The notes: a model not told the origin generated them from the letters alone. A stretch of DNA of 64,000 bases from Propionibacteriales bacterium (GCA_026392465.1 JAPLCA010000029.1:1-64000), one strand, 5' to 3'; numbered from the stretch's first letter, positions 36,123 through 46,200 are shown. Program-made: numbers and translations.

Positions 36123-37150
36123 GAGCAGCTGTTGGCCTTCTGGAGCTCGGCGAGGTTGGAGCGCATGATCGAGAGGTAGTCCTGGTCGGACGTGTCCTTG
36201 GTGAGTCCCTCGATCGGGTCGAGCGTAGCCGTCTTCACCCCGGCCTCGCGCGCCACCGTGCGGGCGACGGCAGGGCTCACGAGGGTCTCGGTGAACACGG
36301 TCGTGATGCCGTCGCGCTTCACGAGGTCGGAGATCTCGGCGAGCTGGGCGGCCGACGGCTCGGTGCCGGGGTCGATGCCGGCGATCGGGATCTGCACGAG
36401 GTCGTAGGCGCGGGCGAGGTAGGCGAACGCGGCGTGGCTCGTGACGATGTCGCGGATCTTGCAGGTCTCGAGCCCGGCCTGGTACTCGCCGTCGAGCTTC
36501 TGGAGGTCGGCGACGAGGGCCGCGGCGTTCGCCTCGTACTCGTCGGCGTGGTCGGGGTCGAGCTTCACGAGGGCGTCGCGCACGTGCTCGGTCAGCGGCT
36601 CGAGGTTCGTCGGGGCGAGCCAGAGGTGCGGGTCGACACCCCCGTGGTCGTGCCCGTGGTCGTGGCCCTCCTCGCCGTGCCCCTCCTCGTCGGTGTGCTC
36701 CTCCTCGGCGTGCTCCTCGTCGCCGTGAGCGTGGTCGTCGTGCGACTCCTCCTCGCCCTCGGCGTGCGCCTCCTCCGACTCCTCGATGCGGTCGACACCG
36801 TCGGCGGCGTCGACCGTGGTGCCGGGCTTGCGGTCGGCCTCCTTCACGGCCTCGTCGACGGCGGTCTGGAACTCGTCCTGGTAGACGACGAGGTCGGCGT
36901 CCTGCACGGACGCGACCTGCTTGGGGCTGAGCTCGAGGTCGTGCGGCTCACCGCCGGGCTTCGTCAGGTTCGTGACGTCGGCGTGGTCGCCGGCGACGCG
37001 CTCGGTCACGTACTGCAGCGGGTAGAAGGACGTGACGACGGAGAGCTTGCCGTCCGCGCCGCCGTCGCCGGAGCCTCCGCTGCCACAGGCCGCGAGGACC
37101 AGGGCGCAGGAGGCGAGCAGGACGGCGGAACGGGTGCGACGAAGAACCAT
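36119..37150 (-). CDS. znuA: Zinc-binding lipoprotein of the ABC importer
   Basis: 343 aa with a lipoprotein signal ending LVLAAC (lipidated Cys22). Cluster A-I fold: VTSFYPLQYVTERVAGD, then a His/Glu/Asp-rich loop (about residues 115-160, HDDHAHGDEEHAEEEH and HDHGHDHGG) typical of zinc binding proteins, then VDPHLWLAP and TSHAAFAYLARAY. I set the start at 37150 since the earlier in-frame ATG (37165) lies inside the operator. Probably leaderless. First gene of znuA-znuC-znuB-zur. Confidence 0.92.
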   Translation of the reverse strand: MVLRRTRSAVLLASCALVLAACGSGGSGDGGADGKLSVVTSFYPLQYVTERVAGDHADVTNLTKPGGEPHDLELSPKQVASVQDADLVVYQDEFQTAVDEAVKEADRKPGTTVDAADGVDRIEESEEAHAEGEEESHDDHAHGDEEHAEEEHTDEEGHGEEGHDHGHDHGGVDPHLWLAPTNLEPLTEHVRDALVKLDPDHADEYEANAAALVADLQKLDGEYQAGLETCKIRDIVTSHAAFAYLARAYDLVQIPIAGIDPGTEPSAAQLAEISDLVKRDGITTVFTETLVSPAVARTVAREAGVKTATLDPIEGLTKDTSDQDYLSIMRSNLAELQKANSCS

Positions 37151-37187
37151 GAGAACGATTGTCAAGACGAGCGGGAACGATTGTCAA
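37150..37187 (-). promoter_or_regulatory. Twin Zur boxes overlapping the znuA promoter
   Basis: Read on the minus strand: TGACAATCGTTCTCA (37164-37150) and TGACAATCGTTCCCG (37186-37172), 22 bp apart, both of the TGANAATCNTTNTCA Zur/Fur type. TTGACA (37187-37182) and GACAAT (37163-37158), 18 bp apart, form the promoter and lie in the two boxes, so zinc-Zur would cover both elements. The proximal box touches the znuA ATG. Confidence 0.85.
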
Positions 37188-37264
37188 ATCCGTGGACTGC
37201 CTGACCCGTCACACTCGCGTCGTGCGGGGGACGCACCGGCGTCCGGCGGCCCACGCACGGTCGA

Positions 37265-37270
37265 TACGCT
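37265..37270 (+). promoter_or_regulatory. -10 element of glyS
   Basis: TACGCT, 77 nt before the glyS ATG. The 77-bp upstream DNA between the Zur boxes and this element holds GGACGC-ACCG-GCGTCC (about 37228-37243) inside a larger CGTGCG/CGCACG pairing, of unknown role. Confidence 0.35.
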
Positions 37271-37347
37271 GGTCGTCCACCGGGAGCGCACGGCCACGGA
37301 CGTGCGCACGACCCGCCGACACCCAGCCGGAAACGGAGCGCCTCACC

Positions 37348-38727
37348 ATGGCCACGAGCCTGATCGACACCGTCATCTCCCTGTGCAAGCGACGGGGGTT
37401 CGTCTACCAGTCCGGCGAGATCTACGGCGGGACGCGCTCGGCCTGGGACTACGGGCCGCTCGGCGTCGAGCTGAAGGAGAACATCAAGCGTCAGTGGTGG
37501 CGCTCGATGGTGCAGAGCCGCGACGACGTCGTCGGCCTCGACTCCTCCGTGATCCTGCCGCGTCCCGTCTGGGAGGCCTCCGGCCACGTCGACGTGTTCA
37601 CCGACCCGCTCGTGGAGTCCACGAAGACCCACAAGCGCTACCGCGCCGACCACCTGTGGGAGGCGTTCGAGGCCAAGCACGGCCGCGAGCCGGAGAGCTG
37701 GGACGAGGTGCCGGACCCCGACACCGGCGAGCGCGGCCACTGGACCGAGCCGCGCGCCTTCTCGGGCCTCATGAAGACCTACCTGGGCCCCGTCGACAGC
37801 GAGGAGGGCCTGCACTACCTCCGCCCCGAGACCGCCCAGGGCATCTTCGTGAACTTCGCCCAGGTGCTGACCACCTCGCGCAAGAAGCCGCCGTTCGGCA
37901 TCGCGCAGATCGGCAAGAGCTTCCGCAACGAGATCACGCCGGGCAACTTCATCTTCCGCACGCGCGAGTTCGAGCAGATGGAGATGGAGTTCTTCGTCAA
38001 GCCCGGCACCGACGAGCAGTGGCACGAGGAGTGGCTGGCCACCCGCATGGCCTGGTACACCGACCTCGGCGTGGACCCCGCGAACCTGCGCTTCTACGAG
38101 CACGCGCAGGAGAAGCTGTCGCACTACTCCAAGCGCACCGTCGACATCGAGTACCGCTTCCAGTTCCAGGGCTCGGAGTGGGGCGAGCTCGAGGGCATCG
38201 CCAACCGCACCGACTACGACCTCAGCACCCACGCGAAGCACTCCGGCAAGGACCTGTCCTACTTCGACCAGGCGACGGGCGAGCGGTACACGCCGTACGT
38301 CATCGAGCCCGCGGCCGGCGTCAACCGCTCGATGATGGCCTTCCTGGTCGACGCCTACGCCGAGGACGAGGCGCCCAACACCAAGGGCGGCGTCGACAAG
38401 CGCACCGTGCTGCGGCTCGACCCGCGGCTCGCGCCGGCCAAGGCGGCGGTGCTGCCGCTGTCACGCAACGAGCAGCTGTCGCCGACGGCCAAGGGCCTGG
38501 CGCAGGAGCTGCGCGGCTTCTGGAACGTGGAGTTCGACGACGCGGCCGCGATCGGCAAGCGGTACCGCCGCCAGGACGAGATCGGCACGCCGTTCTGCAT
38601 CACGGTCGACTTCGACACCCTCGAGGACCAGGCCGTCACGATCCGCGACCGCGACACCATGCAGCAGGAGCGGGTCGGCCTGACGCAGGTGCGCGAGTGG
38701 CTCGCGGCGCGTCTGCCGGGCTGCTGA
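37348..38727 (+). CDS. glyS: Glycyl-tRNA synthetase (alpha2 type)
   Basis: 459 aa, class II synthetase of the dimeric type. Motif 1 region with [18 protein letters not shown], motif 2 [21 protein letters not shown], motif 3 [16 protein letters not shown], and a C-terminal anticodon domain. ATG 37348 is 9 nt after GGAG. Divergent from the zinc operon. Confidence 0.94.
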   Translation: MATSLIDTVISLCKRRGFVYQSGEIYGGTRSAWDYGPLGVELKENIKRQWWRSMVQSRDDVVGLDSSVILPRPVWEASGHVDVFTDPLVESTKTHKRYRADHLWEAFEAKHGREPESWDEVPDPDTGERGHWTEPRAFSGLMKTYLGPVDSEEGLHYLRPETAQGIFVNFAQVLTTSRKKPPFGIAQIGKSFRNEITPGNFIFRTREFEQMEMEFFVKPGTDEQWHEEWLATRMAWYTDLGVDPANLRFYEHAQEKLSHYSKRTVDIEYRFQFQGSEWGELEGIANRTDYDLSTHAKHSGKDLSYFDQATGERYTPYVIEPAAGVNRSMMAFLVDAYAEDEAPNTKGGVDKRTVLRLDPRLAPAKAAVLPLSRNEQLSPTAKGLAQELRGFWNVEFDDAAAIGKRYRRQDEIGTPFCITVDFDTLEDQAVTIRDRDTMQQERVGLTQVREWLAARLPGC

Positions 38728-38752
38728 ACCGCCCGCGGGCCACAATCAGGGC

Positions 38753-39379
38753 GTGAGCCCGCGCCCGGCACCCCGACCCCGCCGCACGACCCTCCCGGTC
38801 GCCGCGCGGGCCTCGGTGCTGGGCGCGCTCGTCCTCGCCCTGGGCCTGTCCGGGTGCTCGCGGTCCGACGACGCGTCGCAGGCGGCTCCGTCGCCGAAGG
38901 GCTTCGACGTGCCGGACGGCGTCACGCTGACCGACCCGGGCAGCACGCTCGACGTCGGCGACGAGGGCACGGTCGTGATCGACCTCGGCGACGGGGCGGC
39001 GAGCGCCGTGACCGTCACGGTCGAGAAGGTCCGCCGCGGGTCCATCAAGGACTTCCGGTTCTTCACGCTGGACGAGCAGAGTCGTGACGCCACGCCCTAC
39101 TACGTGGACGCGACGGTGCGCAACGACGGCCCCGCCGGTCTCGGCGGGTCGTCGCTGCCGCTGCTCGCGCACGCGGACGACGACGTCGTCTACCCCGCCA
39201 GCGAGCTCGTGGGGCGGTTCCGGCCGTGCCCGTCGTCGGCATTGCCGAAGCGCTTCCTCGCGGGGGCCAGCGCCGATCTGTGCTTCATCTACCTGCTGCC
39301 GCGGGGGACGTCGCTGCGGTCGGTCGACCTCCAGCCGGGCGACGCCGCGTCGGCCGTCCGCTGGCGCCCGAAGGGCTGA
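38753..39379 (+). CDS. Secreted lipoprotein of unknown function
   Basis: 208 aa. Basic N-terminus, hydrophobic stretch and lipobox LSGC (Cys36) predict lipidation. The mature part has a beta-rich pattern (TVVIDLGDGAASAVTVTVEK, YYVDATVRNDGPAGLG) similar to DUF4352-like extracellular domains, with a Cys pair in RPCPSS and ADLCFIY. GTG start 38753, 25 bp after glyS. Function unknown. Confidence 0.75.
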   Translation: MSPRPAPRPRRTTLPVAARASVLGALVLALGLSGCSRSDDASQAAPSPKGFDVPDGVTLTDPGSTLDVGDEGTVVIDLGDGAASAVTVTVEKVRRGSIKDFRFFTLDEQSRDATPYYVDATVRNDGPAGLGGSSLPLLAHADDDVVYPASELVGRFRPCPSSALPKRFLAGASADLCFIYLLPRGTSLRSVDLQPGDAASAVRWRPKG

Positions 39380-39690
39380 ACGGCGGTCTGTCGACCCCCG
39401 AGAGAATGTTCTTTCTCGTTCTCAGAATGTTCTTTCCGCGCTGAGGTTCCGCGACCCGTCCGCCCGGGTAAGGATGGACGCGGCCCCGTGCTGTGCGGGG
39501 CAGCCTCCCCACGGCACCACGGCCGAGGCGGCGCCGGACGTCTCTCCCATGCGTCCGGCCGGACGTCGCCCGGTCGGGCCGGACCGAGCCTCTCCCGCTC
39601 GGGCCGCGCCGGTCGTGGGGAGCGCACCAGGGCCGGTGCCCGACGACGGTCGGGCGCCGGCCCTGCGTGCGTCTGGGACACTGGTCGACG
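39380..39690. promoter_or_regulatory. Long dusB upstream region with direct repeats and hairpin
   Basis: The 311-bp gap holds two identical AGAATGTTCTTTC copies (39403-39415, 39424-39436) 21 bp apart, each with the short inverted repeat AGAA-TG-TTCT; a possible -10 TAAGGAT at 39469-39475; a hairpin GTGCTGTGCGGGG/CCCCACGGCAC at about 39488-39523; and a GACACT box at 39678-39683 eight bases before the dusB ATG. The rest is GC-rich and featureless. The repeats are markedly A/T-rich against their surroundings. Confidence 0.5.
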
Positions 39691-40905
39691 ATGACCACGA
39701 CCACCACCACGACCATCCCGGGGGCGTCCACCACCGCGTCGGGCGCGCAGGGCGCGACCGACGTCCTCCGCGCGCGTCCGCTGCGCCTCGGCGACCTCGA
39801 GGTCGAGGTCCCGGTGGTGCTCGCGCCGATGGCGGGCGTCACGAACGTCGCCTTCCGCCGCCTGTGCGCGGAGCAGGGAGCCGGGCTGTACGTCTGCGAG
39901 ATGATCACCTCGCGCGGGCTGGTCGAGGGTGACGCGACGAGTCTGTCGATGCTGACGTTCGCCGACAACGAGTCCGTGCGCTCGGTGCAGCTCTACGGTG
40001 TCGACCCCGACGTGATGGGCCGTGCCGTGGAGGTGCTGTGCGCCGACCACGGCGTCGAGCACGTCGACCTCAACTTCGGCTGCCCGGTGCCCAAGATCAC
40101 CCGCAAGGGCGGGGGAGCGGCGCTGCCGTGGAAGGCGAACCTGCTCGGTCGCATCCTGGAGTCCACCGTGGCGGCCGCGCAGCCGTACGGCGTCCCCGTG
40201 ACCATGAAGACGCGCCTCGGCATCGACGAGGACCACCTGACCTACCTCGACGCGGGGCACATCGCCGAGGACACCGGCTGCGCGGCGATCGCCCTGCACG
40301 CGCGCACCGCCGCCCAGCACTACTCCGGCCACGCGCGCTGGGAGACCATCGGCGAGCTGAAGGCGGCCGTCTCGATCCCGGTCCTCGGCAACGGCGACGT
40401 CTGGGAGGCCGACGACGCCGTCCGCATGATGCGGAGCACCGGCTGCGACGGGGTCGTGGTCGGACGCGGGTGCCTGGGCCGGCCCTGGCTGTTCCGCGAC
40501 CTTGCCGCGGCGCTCGGGCCGTCGCCCGACGCGGCGGGGCCCGTGCTCCCGACCCTCGGCGAGGTCACCGCCGTGATGCGACGCCACGCGGAGCTCCTGG
40601 GCGACTGGCTCGGCGAGGAGCGGGGCTGCGTGGAGTTCCGCAAGCACGTCGCGTGGTACCTCAAGGGCTTCCCGGCGGGGTCGCGCGTGCGCAGCGAGCT
40701 CGGCGGGGTGTCCTCCTACGCCGCCCTTGACGCGCTGCTGGCCGACCTCGACCCCGACGAGCCCTACCCGGTGGCCGAGCTGGGCACCCCCCGGGGCCGT
40801 CAGGGCAGTCCGCGCACCGTGGCCCTCCCGGACGGCTGGCTCAGCTCACGGGACCTCGTCGGCACCGTCGACGTCGGCGCCGAGGACGCGTCCAGCGGGG
40901 GCTGA
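39691..40905 (+). CDS. dusB: tRNA-dihydrouridine synthase
   Basis: 404 aa FMN enzyme reducing uridines in tRNA. VVLAPMAGVTNVAFRRLC, DLNFGCPVPKITRKGGGAA with the catalytic Cys, MKTRLGID, HARTAAQHYSG and VVGRGCLGRPWLF are all present. ATG 39691 gives a threonine-rich start (seven Thr after Met) not seen in most relatives; the family begins near residue 29. It overlaps the convergent PH-domain gene by 60 bp. Confidence 0.92.
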   Translation: MTTTTTTTIPGASTTASGAQGATDVLRARPLRLGDLEVEVPVVLAPMAGVTNVAFRRLCAEQGAGLYVCEMITSRGLVEGDATSLSMLTFADNESVRSVQLYGVDPDVMGRAVEVLCADHGVEHVDLNFGCPVPKITRKGGGAALPWKANLLGRILESTVAAAQPYGVPVTMKTRLGIDEDHLTYLDAGHIAEDTGCAAIALHARTAAQHYSGHARWETIGELKAAVSIPVLGNGDVWEADDAVRMMRSTGCDGVVVGRGCLGRPWLFRDLAAALGPSPDAAGPVLPTLGEVTAVMRRHAELLGDWLGEERGCVEFRKHVAWYLKGFPAGSRVRSELGGVSSYAALDALLADLDPDEPYPVAELGTPRGRQGSPRTVALPDGWLSSRDLVGTVDVGAEDASSGG

Positions 40906-42300
40906 CCCCGCGACCGTCTGCGCCCGCTCCTCCCGCGCCACCTCGACGGCGCGGAGCACGACCTCGCGTGCGCGTGCCGCGTCGACGTGGTGCACGTCGA
41001 CGTCGACCGGTCCGTCGGGTGTGTGCAGCTCGACGGTGGCGAGGCTGCGCAGCCTCTGGAGCGGTCCCTGCCGCAGCGCGAACGACTGCACCTTCGCGTG
41101 CGGTGCGTGGCTGGTGCGCCGCCGGAGCCACCCCGTGGTGGAGGAGGCGCGACGCGGGGCCAAGGACAGTGATCGGAAGCGCCAGCCGACCGGCGAGAAC
41201 GGCCACGAACGCCGACTCGCCCGGACCGTGACGACCTCGGCGTCCGGGCCGCCGTCCCGCACGAGCTCGGCCACGAGCGCCGCGGCGAGCGCCCGGTCGG
41301 CGATCGGCAGCAGCGTCGTGTCCAGGGCGCCGTCGTCGGAGCCCGCCCGCCCGGCCACGTCGACCTCGAGCCGGCACCAGCCCAGGCGGCGCCAGAGGAC
41401 CGGTTCCACGACGGCGACGCCCTGGACGCGGGCGTACGGGATGGTCTGCGCGGTCAGCGAGAGCAGCCCTCGCTCGATGCGCAGCCCGTGCGGCGTGCGC
41501 CAGAGGACGAACCCCCACTCGGCCACCACGCGGCGCACGACCACCGACCCGGCCCACGAGAGCGCGGGCAGCACGCCGCCGAGCACCAGCAGCGGTGCGC
41601 CGAACCCGAGCGTGGAGAGCAGGATGGCACCCAGCGCAGCGAGCGCCAGCAGCAGGTCGAGGCTGAGCAGTGCACCGAGCAGCGTGCGATCAGGTGTGAC
41701 ACGGGTGATCAGCTCGCCGGCGTCGAGCTCGTCGTCGACGGAGTGGTCCCCGTCGGGGCGGTCGAGAGCCGCGCCGGGCACCCCGTGGGCCTGACGCAGC
41801 AGCAGACGGCGTACCGCCCGGGCCTCGTCGAGGGGCAGGAACCGCACGGCAAGCCGCGACTCGTCGCCGCCCGCCAGGTCGACGCGGACCTCCGCCAGGC
41901 CGACCATCCGGGCGAGCAGGGGTTCCACGACATCGACGGACTGGATGCGCTCGAACGCAGCCCGACGCGACCGGCGGGTGAGGACACCGCTGTCGATGCG
42001 CAGCTCCGCGTCGTCGATGACGAAGCGGGTGAACCACCAGGAGAGGAACCCGAGCACCTCCCCGACCACCAGCCCGCCGCCGGCGATGACCAGCAGTCCC
42101 AGCCACCACGGGCCGTCGGGCACGACTTCTTCCTTGAGCGACGGCAGGTTGGCGGCGATGATGACCACCCCGGCCCACATGGCTCCCTGCACCGCGCCGC
42201 TCAACGGGTGGGTCCGTCGTCCGCGCCGCAGCTGCGCGGCGTCCGTCCTGTCCGGGGGCGTGGCCTCGCTCGGGTCGGGGGTGAGCTCAGACGCCGGCAT
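40846..42300 (-). CDS. PH-domain membrane protein, YdbT-like
   Basis: 484 aa with paired hydrophobic helices and at least two bPH2 domains (RFVIDDAELRIDSGVLTRRS; TPHGLRIERGLLSLTAQTIP), plus a likely third C-terminal one (HAPHAKVQSFALRQGPLQRL). Such proteins occur next to a smaller YdbS-like partner as here; in Bacillus ydbST protects against some bacteriocins. The ATG overlaps the partner's stop by 14 bp. Its 3' end overlaps dusB by 60 bp. Confidence 0.85.
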   Translation of the reverse strand: MPASELTPDPSEATPPDRTDAAQLRRGRRTHPLSGAVQGAMWAGVVIIAANLPSLKEEVVPDGPWWLGLLVIAGGGLVVGEVLGFLSWWFTRFVIDDAELRIDSGVLTRRSRRAAFERIQSVDVVEPLLARMVGLAEVRVDLAGGDESRLAVRFLPLDEARAVRRLLLRQAHGVPGAALDRPDGDHSVDDELDAGELITRVTPDRTLLGALLSLDLLLALAALGAILLSTLGFGAPLLVLGGVLPALSWAGSVVVRRVVAEWGFVLWRTPHGLRIERGLLSLTAQTIPYARVQGVAVVEPVLWRRLGWCRLEVDVAGRAGSDDGALDTTLLPIADRALAAALVAELVRDGGPDAEVVTVRASRRSWPFSPVGWRFRSLSLAPRRASSTTGWLRRRTSHAPHAKVQSFALRQGPLQRLRSLATVELHTPDGPVDVDVHHVDAARAREVVLRAVEVAREERAQTVAGSAPAGRVLGADVDGADEVP

Positions 42301-42799
42301 CGTGGGCCCGTCCCAGGTCGGTCAGCCGGTCGCGCAGACGGCGTGCCTCCTCCGCAGGCAGCCCCGGGATCTCGGCCGCCGTCTGCGTACTGGCCGTGTT
42401 CAGCGTGACGTGCGCGATGCCGAGGCGCTGCTCCACGGGGCCTGCCTCCACGTCGACGAACTGCACCCGGCCGTACGGCACGACGACGAGCCGGCGGAAC
42501 ATGACGCCCGAGGTGACGAGCAGGTCGTCCTCGGACTCCGACCAGCCCCACGACCGCCGGTTGCGGTCGGCCCACCACCACGTCCAGAACGATCCGACGA
42601 GCAGGGCGCCGGCCACGACGGACATGAGCACGGTCCAGCCGAGTGCGACCGGCCAGGACGGGCTCGTGGCCGCTGCAGCGCCGGCCAGCGCGGCGAGGCC
42701 CAGCAGGGGCAGGGTGATGGTGAGTCGACGGTGGGTGGTGAGCGCCGGTGAGACAGGTGTCCACGGTTCGTCGGCCGGCCGGAAGAGTGATGCGTCCAC
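42287..42799 (-). CDS. PH-domain membrane protein, YdbS-like
   Basis: 170 aa: two helices (TLPLLGLAALAGAAAATS; LGWTVLMSVVAGALLVGSFW) and a bPH2 domain (LLVTSGVMFRRLVVVPYGRV, QFVDVEAGPVEQRLGIAHVT). I chose the leaderless GTG at 42797-42799, with TACAGT (42812-42807) 7 nt upstream. First gene of the ydbS-ydbT-like pair. Confidence 0.85.
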   Translation of the reverse strand: MDASLFRPADEPWTPVSPALTTHRRLTITLPLLGLAALAGAAAATSPSWPVALGWTVLMSVVAGALLVGSFWTWWWADRNRRSWGWSESEDDLLVTSGVMFRRLVVVPYGRVQFVDVEAGPVEQRLGIAHVTLNTASTQTAAEIPGLPAEEARRLRDRLTDLGRAHDAGV

Positions 42800-42834
42800 G
42801 CCGGTCACTGTAGGACGGGCTGCCGGTGACCTGT

Positions 42835-42864
42835 TTGACCGGCCGCGGTCGACGGTGGGACACT
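42835..42864 (+). promoter_or_regulatory. Promoter of the 66-aa coiled-coil gene
   Basis: TTGACC (42835-42840), 18 bp, GACACT (42859-42864). It is the best -35/-10 pair in the vicinity and lies divergent to the ydbS-like promoter. Confidence 0.55.
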
Positions 42865-42947
42865 GTGAGACGCAGCCGCCCGCTGCACCACCCGTCCCGC
42901 CGCCCGGCACCTGCGCCGGAGCCGCGATCTCCTGCGGAGGAACATCC

Positions 42948-43148
42948 ATGGCCAAGGCCCTCGTCGGATTCGTCGGTGGACCCACCGTCGACCAGCTGCA
43001 CGAGACCGCCCGACTCCGACGTCGGGTCGCGGACCTCGAGGCCGAGGTGCTGCGCCTCAACGTCGAGAACGACGGCCTGCTGCGCACCCTCGCCGAGCGT
43101 GTCGACCAGGTCACCGCCGGCGACCTGCTCGAGCCGCTCTCGCACTGA
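42948..43148 (+). CDS. Small coiled-coil protein (66 aa)
   Basis: ATG 42948 after GCGGAGGAACATCC, a good ribosome site. The product starts MAKALVGFVGGPTVDQL and continues as a heptad-like helix (RLRRRVADLEAEVLRLNVEN). It lies 65 bp before smc on the same strand with its own promoter. No named family comes to mind; a small DNA- or protein-binding coiled coil is possible. Confidence 0.7.
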   Translation: MAKALVGFVGGPTVDQLHETARLRRRVADLEAEVLRLNVENDGLLRTLAERVDQVTAGDLLEPLSH

Positions 43149-43201
43149 GTCCCCGCGCGGGGACACCGCCGCGCGTCGGCGGGCCTGCCGCGCCGACGCA
43201 C

Positions 43202-43207
43202 TAGGGT
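43202..43207 (+). promoter_or_regulatory. -10 element of smc
   Basis: TAGGGT, 6 nt before the smc GTG at 43214: leaderless transcription. Confidence 0.6.
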
Positions 43208-43213
43208 GAGCGC

Positions 43214-46200
43214 GTGTACCTGAAGAGCCTCACGCTGCGCGGCTTCAAGTCGTTCGCGTCCAGCACCACGCTCGAGCTGGAGCCCGGCATCACCTGCGTC
43301 GTGGGGCCGAACGGCTCCGGCAAGTCCAACGTCGTCGACGCCCTCGCCTGGGTCATGGGCGAGCAGGGCGCGAAGTCGCTGCGCGGCGGCAAGATGGAGG
43401 ACGTCATCTTCGCGGGCACGTCGGGGCGCCCGCCGCTGGGTCGGGCCGAGGTGGTCCTCACCATCGACAACACCGACGGCGCCCTGCCCATCGAGTACAG
43501 CGAGGTCACGATCTCGCGCACGATGTTCCGCAACGGCGGCTCCGAGTACGCCATCAACGGCACCAGCTGCCGTCTGCTCGACGTGCAGGAGCTGCTGAGC
43601 GACTCGGGCATCGGTCGCGAGATGCACGTCATCGTCGGCCAGGGCCAGCTCGACTCCGTGCTGCGCGCGACGCCGGAGGACCGGCGCGGCTTCGTCGAGG
43701 AGGCGGCCGGGGTCCTCAAGCACCGCAAGCGCAAGGAGAAGGCGCTGCGCAAGCTCGACGCGACGCAGGGCAACCTCACGCGGCTGCAGGACGTGCTGAC
43801 CGAGCTGCGCCGCCAGCTGAAGCCGCTCGGCCGCCAGGCCGAGGTGGCCCGCCGGGCGGTCACCATCCAGGCCGACGTCCGCGACGCCCGCGCCCGGCTG
43901 CTGGCCGACGACATCGTCACGGCCCGCACGACGATCGCGGAGGAGATGGCCGACGAGGCGGCGCTCAAGGAGCGTCGGGCCGCCGTCGAGCACGCCGTGG
44001 CCGCCGCACGCCAGCAGGAGACCGAGCTCGAGGACCGCCTGCGCGAGGACTCGCCCGCGCTGTCGGCCGCCCAGGAGACCTGGTACGCCCTGTCGGGCCT
44101 GCGGGAGCGGCTGCGCGGCACGTCCGGCCTCGCCACCGAGCGGGTGCGCCTGGCCGCGGTGGAGTCCGACGACCGGCCGACCGGCCGCGACCCGGAGGAG
44201 CTGGAGGCCGAGGCGCGTCGCGTCGAGGAGCAGCACCGTGCCATGACGACCTCGGTGGAGGAGGCGCGCGCCGCCCTGGAGGCCGTCGTGGCCGAGCGCA
44301 CCGAGGCCGAGGCCACGTACGGCGAGGAGGAGCGGCGCGTCGCCGGTCTCCTGCGGGCGGCGGCCGACCGTCGCGAGGGCCTCGCCCGGCTGCGCGGCCA
44401 GGTCAACGCGCTCAAGAGCCGCGCCGAGGCCGCCGACGCCGAGGTCGAGCGGCTCGGTGCCGCCCGCGACGAGGCGCTGCGCCGCGCCGAGGAGGCGCAG
44501 AAGGCGTTCGCGGCCCGCGAGGGCGAGATCGCCGGCCTGAGCCAGGGCGAGTCGGGGCTCGACGAGGAGCTGGAGGCCGCCGAGGCGGTGCTGGCCGACG
44601 TCGAGGGCCGCGCCCGGGAGCTGCAGGTGGCGGAGCAGGACGCGTCACGCCGCCAGGCGGCGCTCGCCGCGCGCGTCGAGGCGCTCGAGACCGGCCTGGC
44701 CCGCAAGGACGGCGCCGGCGCACTGCTGGCCGCCTCGGACGAGATCAGCGGCCTGCTGGGGTCGGTGGCGGCGCTGCTCACCGTGCGCCCCGGGTTCGAG
44801 GCCGCCATCGCCTCGGCCCTCGGATCCGCCGCGGACGCGGTCGCCGTCGACCACGTCGACACCGCCGTCACCGCCATGGAGCTGCTCAAGTCCGAGGACC
44901 TCGGCCGCGCCGGTCTTCTGCTCGGTGGCGAGGCCGACGTCGACGACCGCGACTGGCCGGGTCTGCCCGAGGGCGCGACCTACGCGGTCGACGTCGTCGA
45001 GCCGCCCGCCACGCTCGTCGCCGCGCTGCGGCGGCTGCTCTTCAAGGTGGCCGTGGTCGACGACCTCGCAGCGGCACGTGCCCTGGTGGCCCAGGCCTCC
45101 GACGTGACCGCGGTGACCCGTGACGGCGACGTGCTGGGGGCCCACTTCGCCTCCGGCGGGTCGACGTCGCAGCAGAGCCTGCTCGAGGTGCAGGCGGCGA
45201 TCGACCAGGCGCGTGAGGAGCTCGAGACGGCCGAGCGCACGCTGGAGACGCTGCGCTTCGACGGCCAGCGCGTCGCACAGGAGCGGACCGCGGCCCAGGC
45301 GAGGGTCGACGCCGCGCTGGAACGCCTGCACGAGTCGGACGCGGAGATGTCGGCGGTCGCGGAGTCCCTGGGCCAGCTGGGGTCCACGGCGCGTGCCGCG
45401 AAGGGCGAGGCCGAGCGCCTGACGGCCGCGATCGCCGCGGCGCAGGAGGCCCACGAGCGCGACCTGGGCGGCCTGGCCGACCTCGAGGTGCGCCTGGCGC
45501 AGGCGGAGGAGGCTCCGGACGAGGAGCCCGACACGTCGGCGCTCGAGGAGCTGGCCGACCGTGCGTCCACGGCGCGTCGGGCCGAGACCGACGCCCGGCT
45601 CGTCCTGCGGACCAACGAGGAGCGTGCTCGTGCGCTCGAGGGCCAGGCGACGGCGCTGGTGGCGTCGGCCGCCGCGGAGCGCGAGGCCCGGATCCAGGCC
45701 CGGCTGCGGCGTGAGCAGCAGCTGCGCGAGGCCGAGACGGCGCGTGCGGTGCTCGCGGTCGGCGACGTCGCGCTCGCCCGCCTCGAGACGACGCTCGCCG
45801 AGGCGGCGGCGCTGCGCTCGAGCATCGAGCAGTCGCGCACCGGTCGCGAGAGCGAGCTGCGCGAGGTGCGGGCCCGGCTGCGCAGCCTGTCCGAGGAGCT
45901 GCAGGGACTCACCACGTCGGTGCACCGTGACGAGATGGCGCGGGCCGAGCAGCGGCTGCGGCTCGAGGCGCTCGAGGCGCGTGCGCTGGAGGAGCTCGGC
46001 ATCGAGGTCGAGGCGCTGGTCGCGGAGTACGGTCCCGACCAGCTCGTGCCGCCGCCCGCCCCCGACGTGCAGCAGAGCGCCGAGGAGGGCAGCCCCGCCC
46101 ACGAGAGCCCCGAGGAGGACGCCGAGGAGGAGTCCGCCGGTCGCCCCTTCGACCGGGCCGAGCAGACGAGACGACTGCGTGCGGCCGAGCGGGCCATGGC

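Noticed and set aside
36660..36790. His/Glu/Asp-rich low-complexity codons in znuA as a possible microsatellite
   Set aside because: The stretch is a normal His-rich metal loop of zinc-binding proteins, in frame and family-typical.
42287..44236. 649-aa frame extending the ydbS-like gene into smc
   Set aside because: Everything upstream of the GTG at 42799 is antisense to smc; the leaderless start explains the real gene.
43201..44889. 562-aa serine/arginine-rich frame antisense to smc
   Set aside because: Shadow of the smc coiled-coil codons; no domain.
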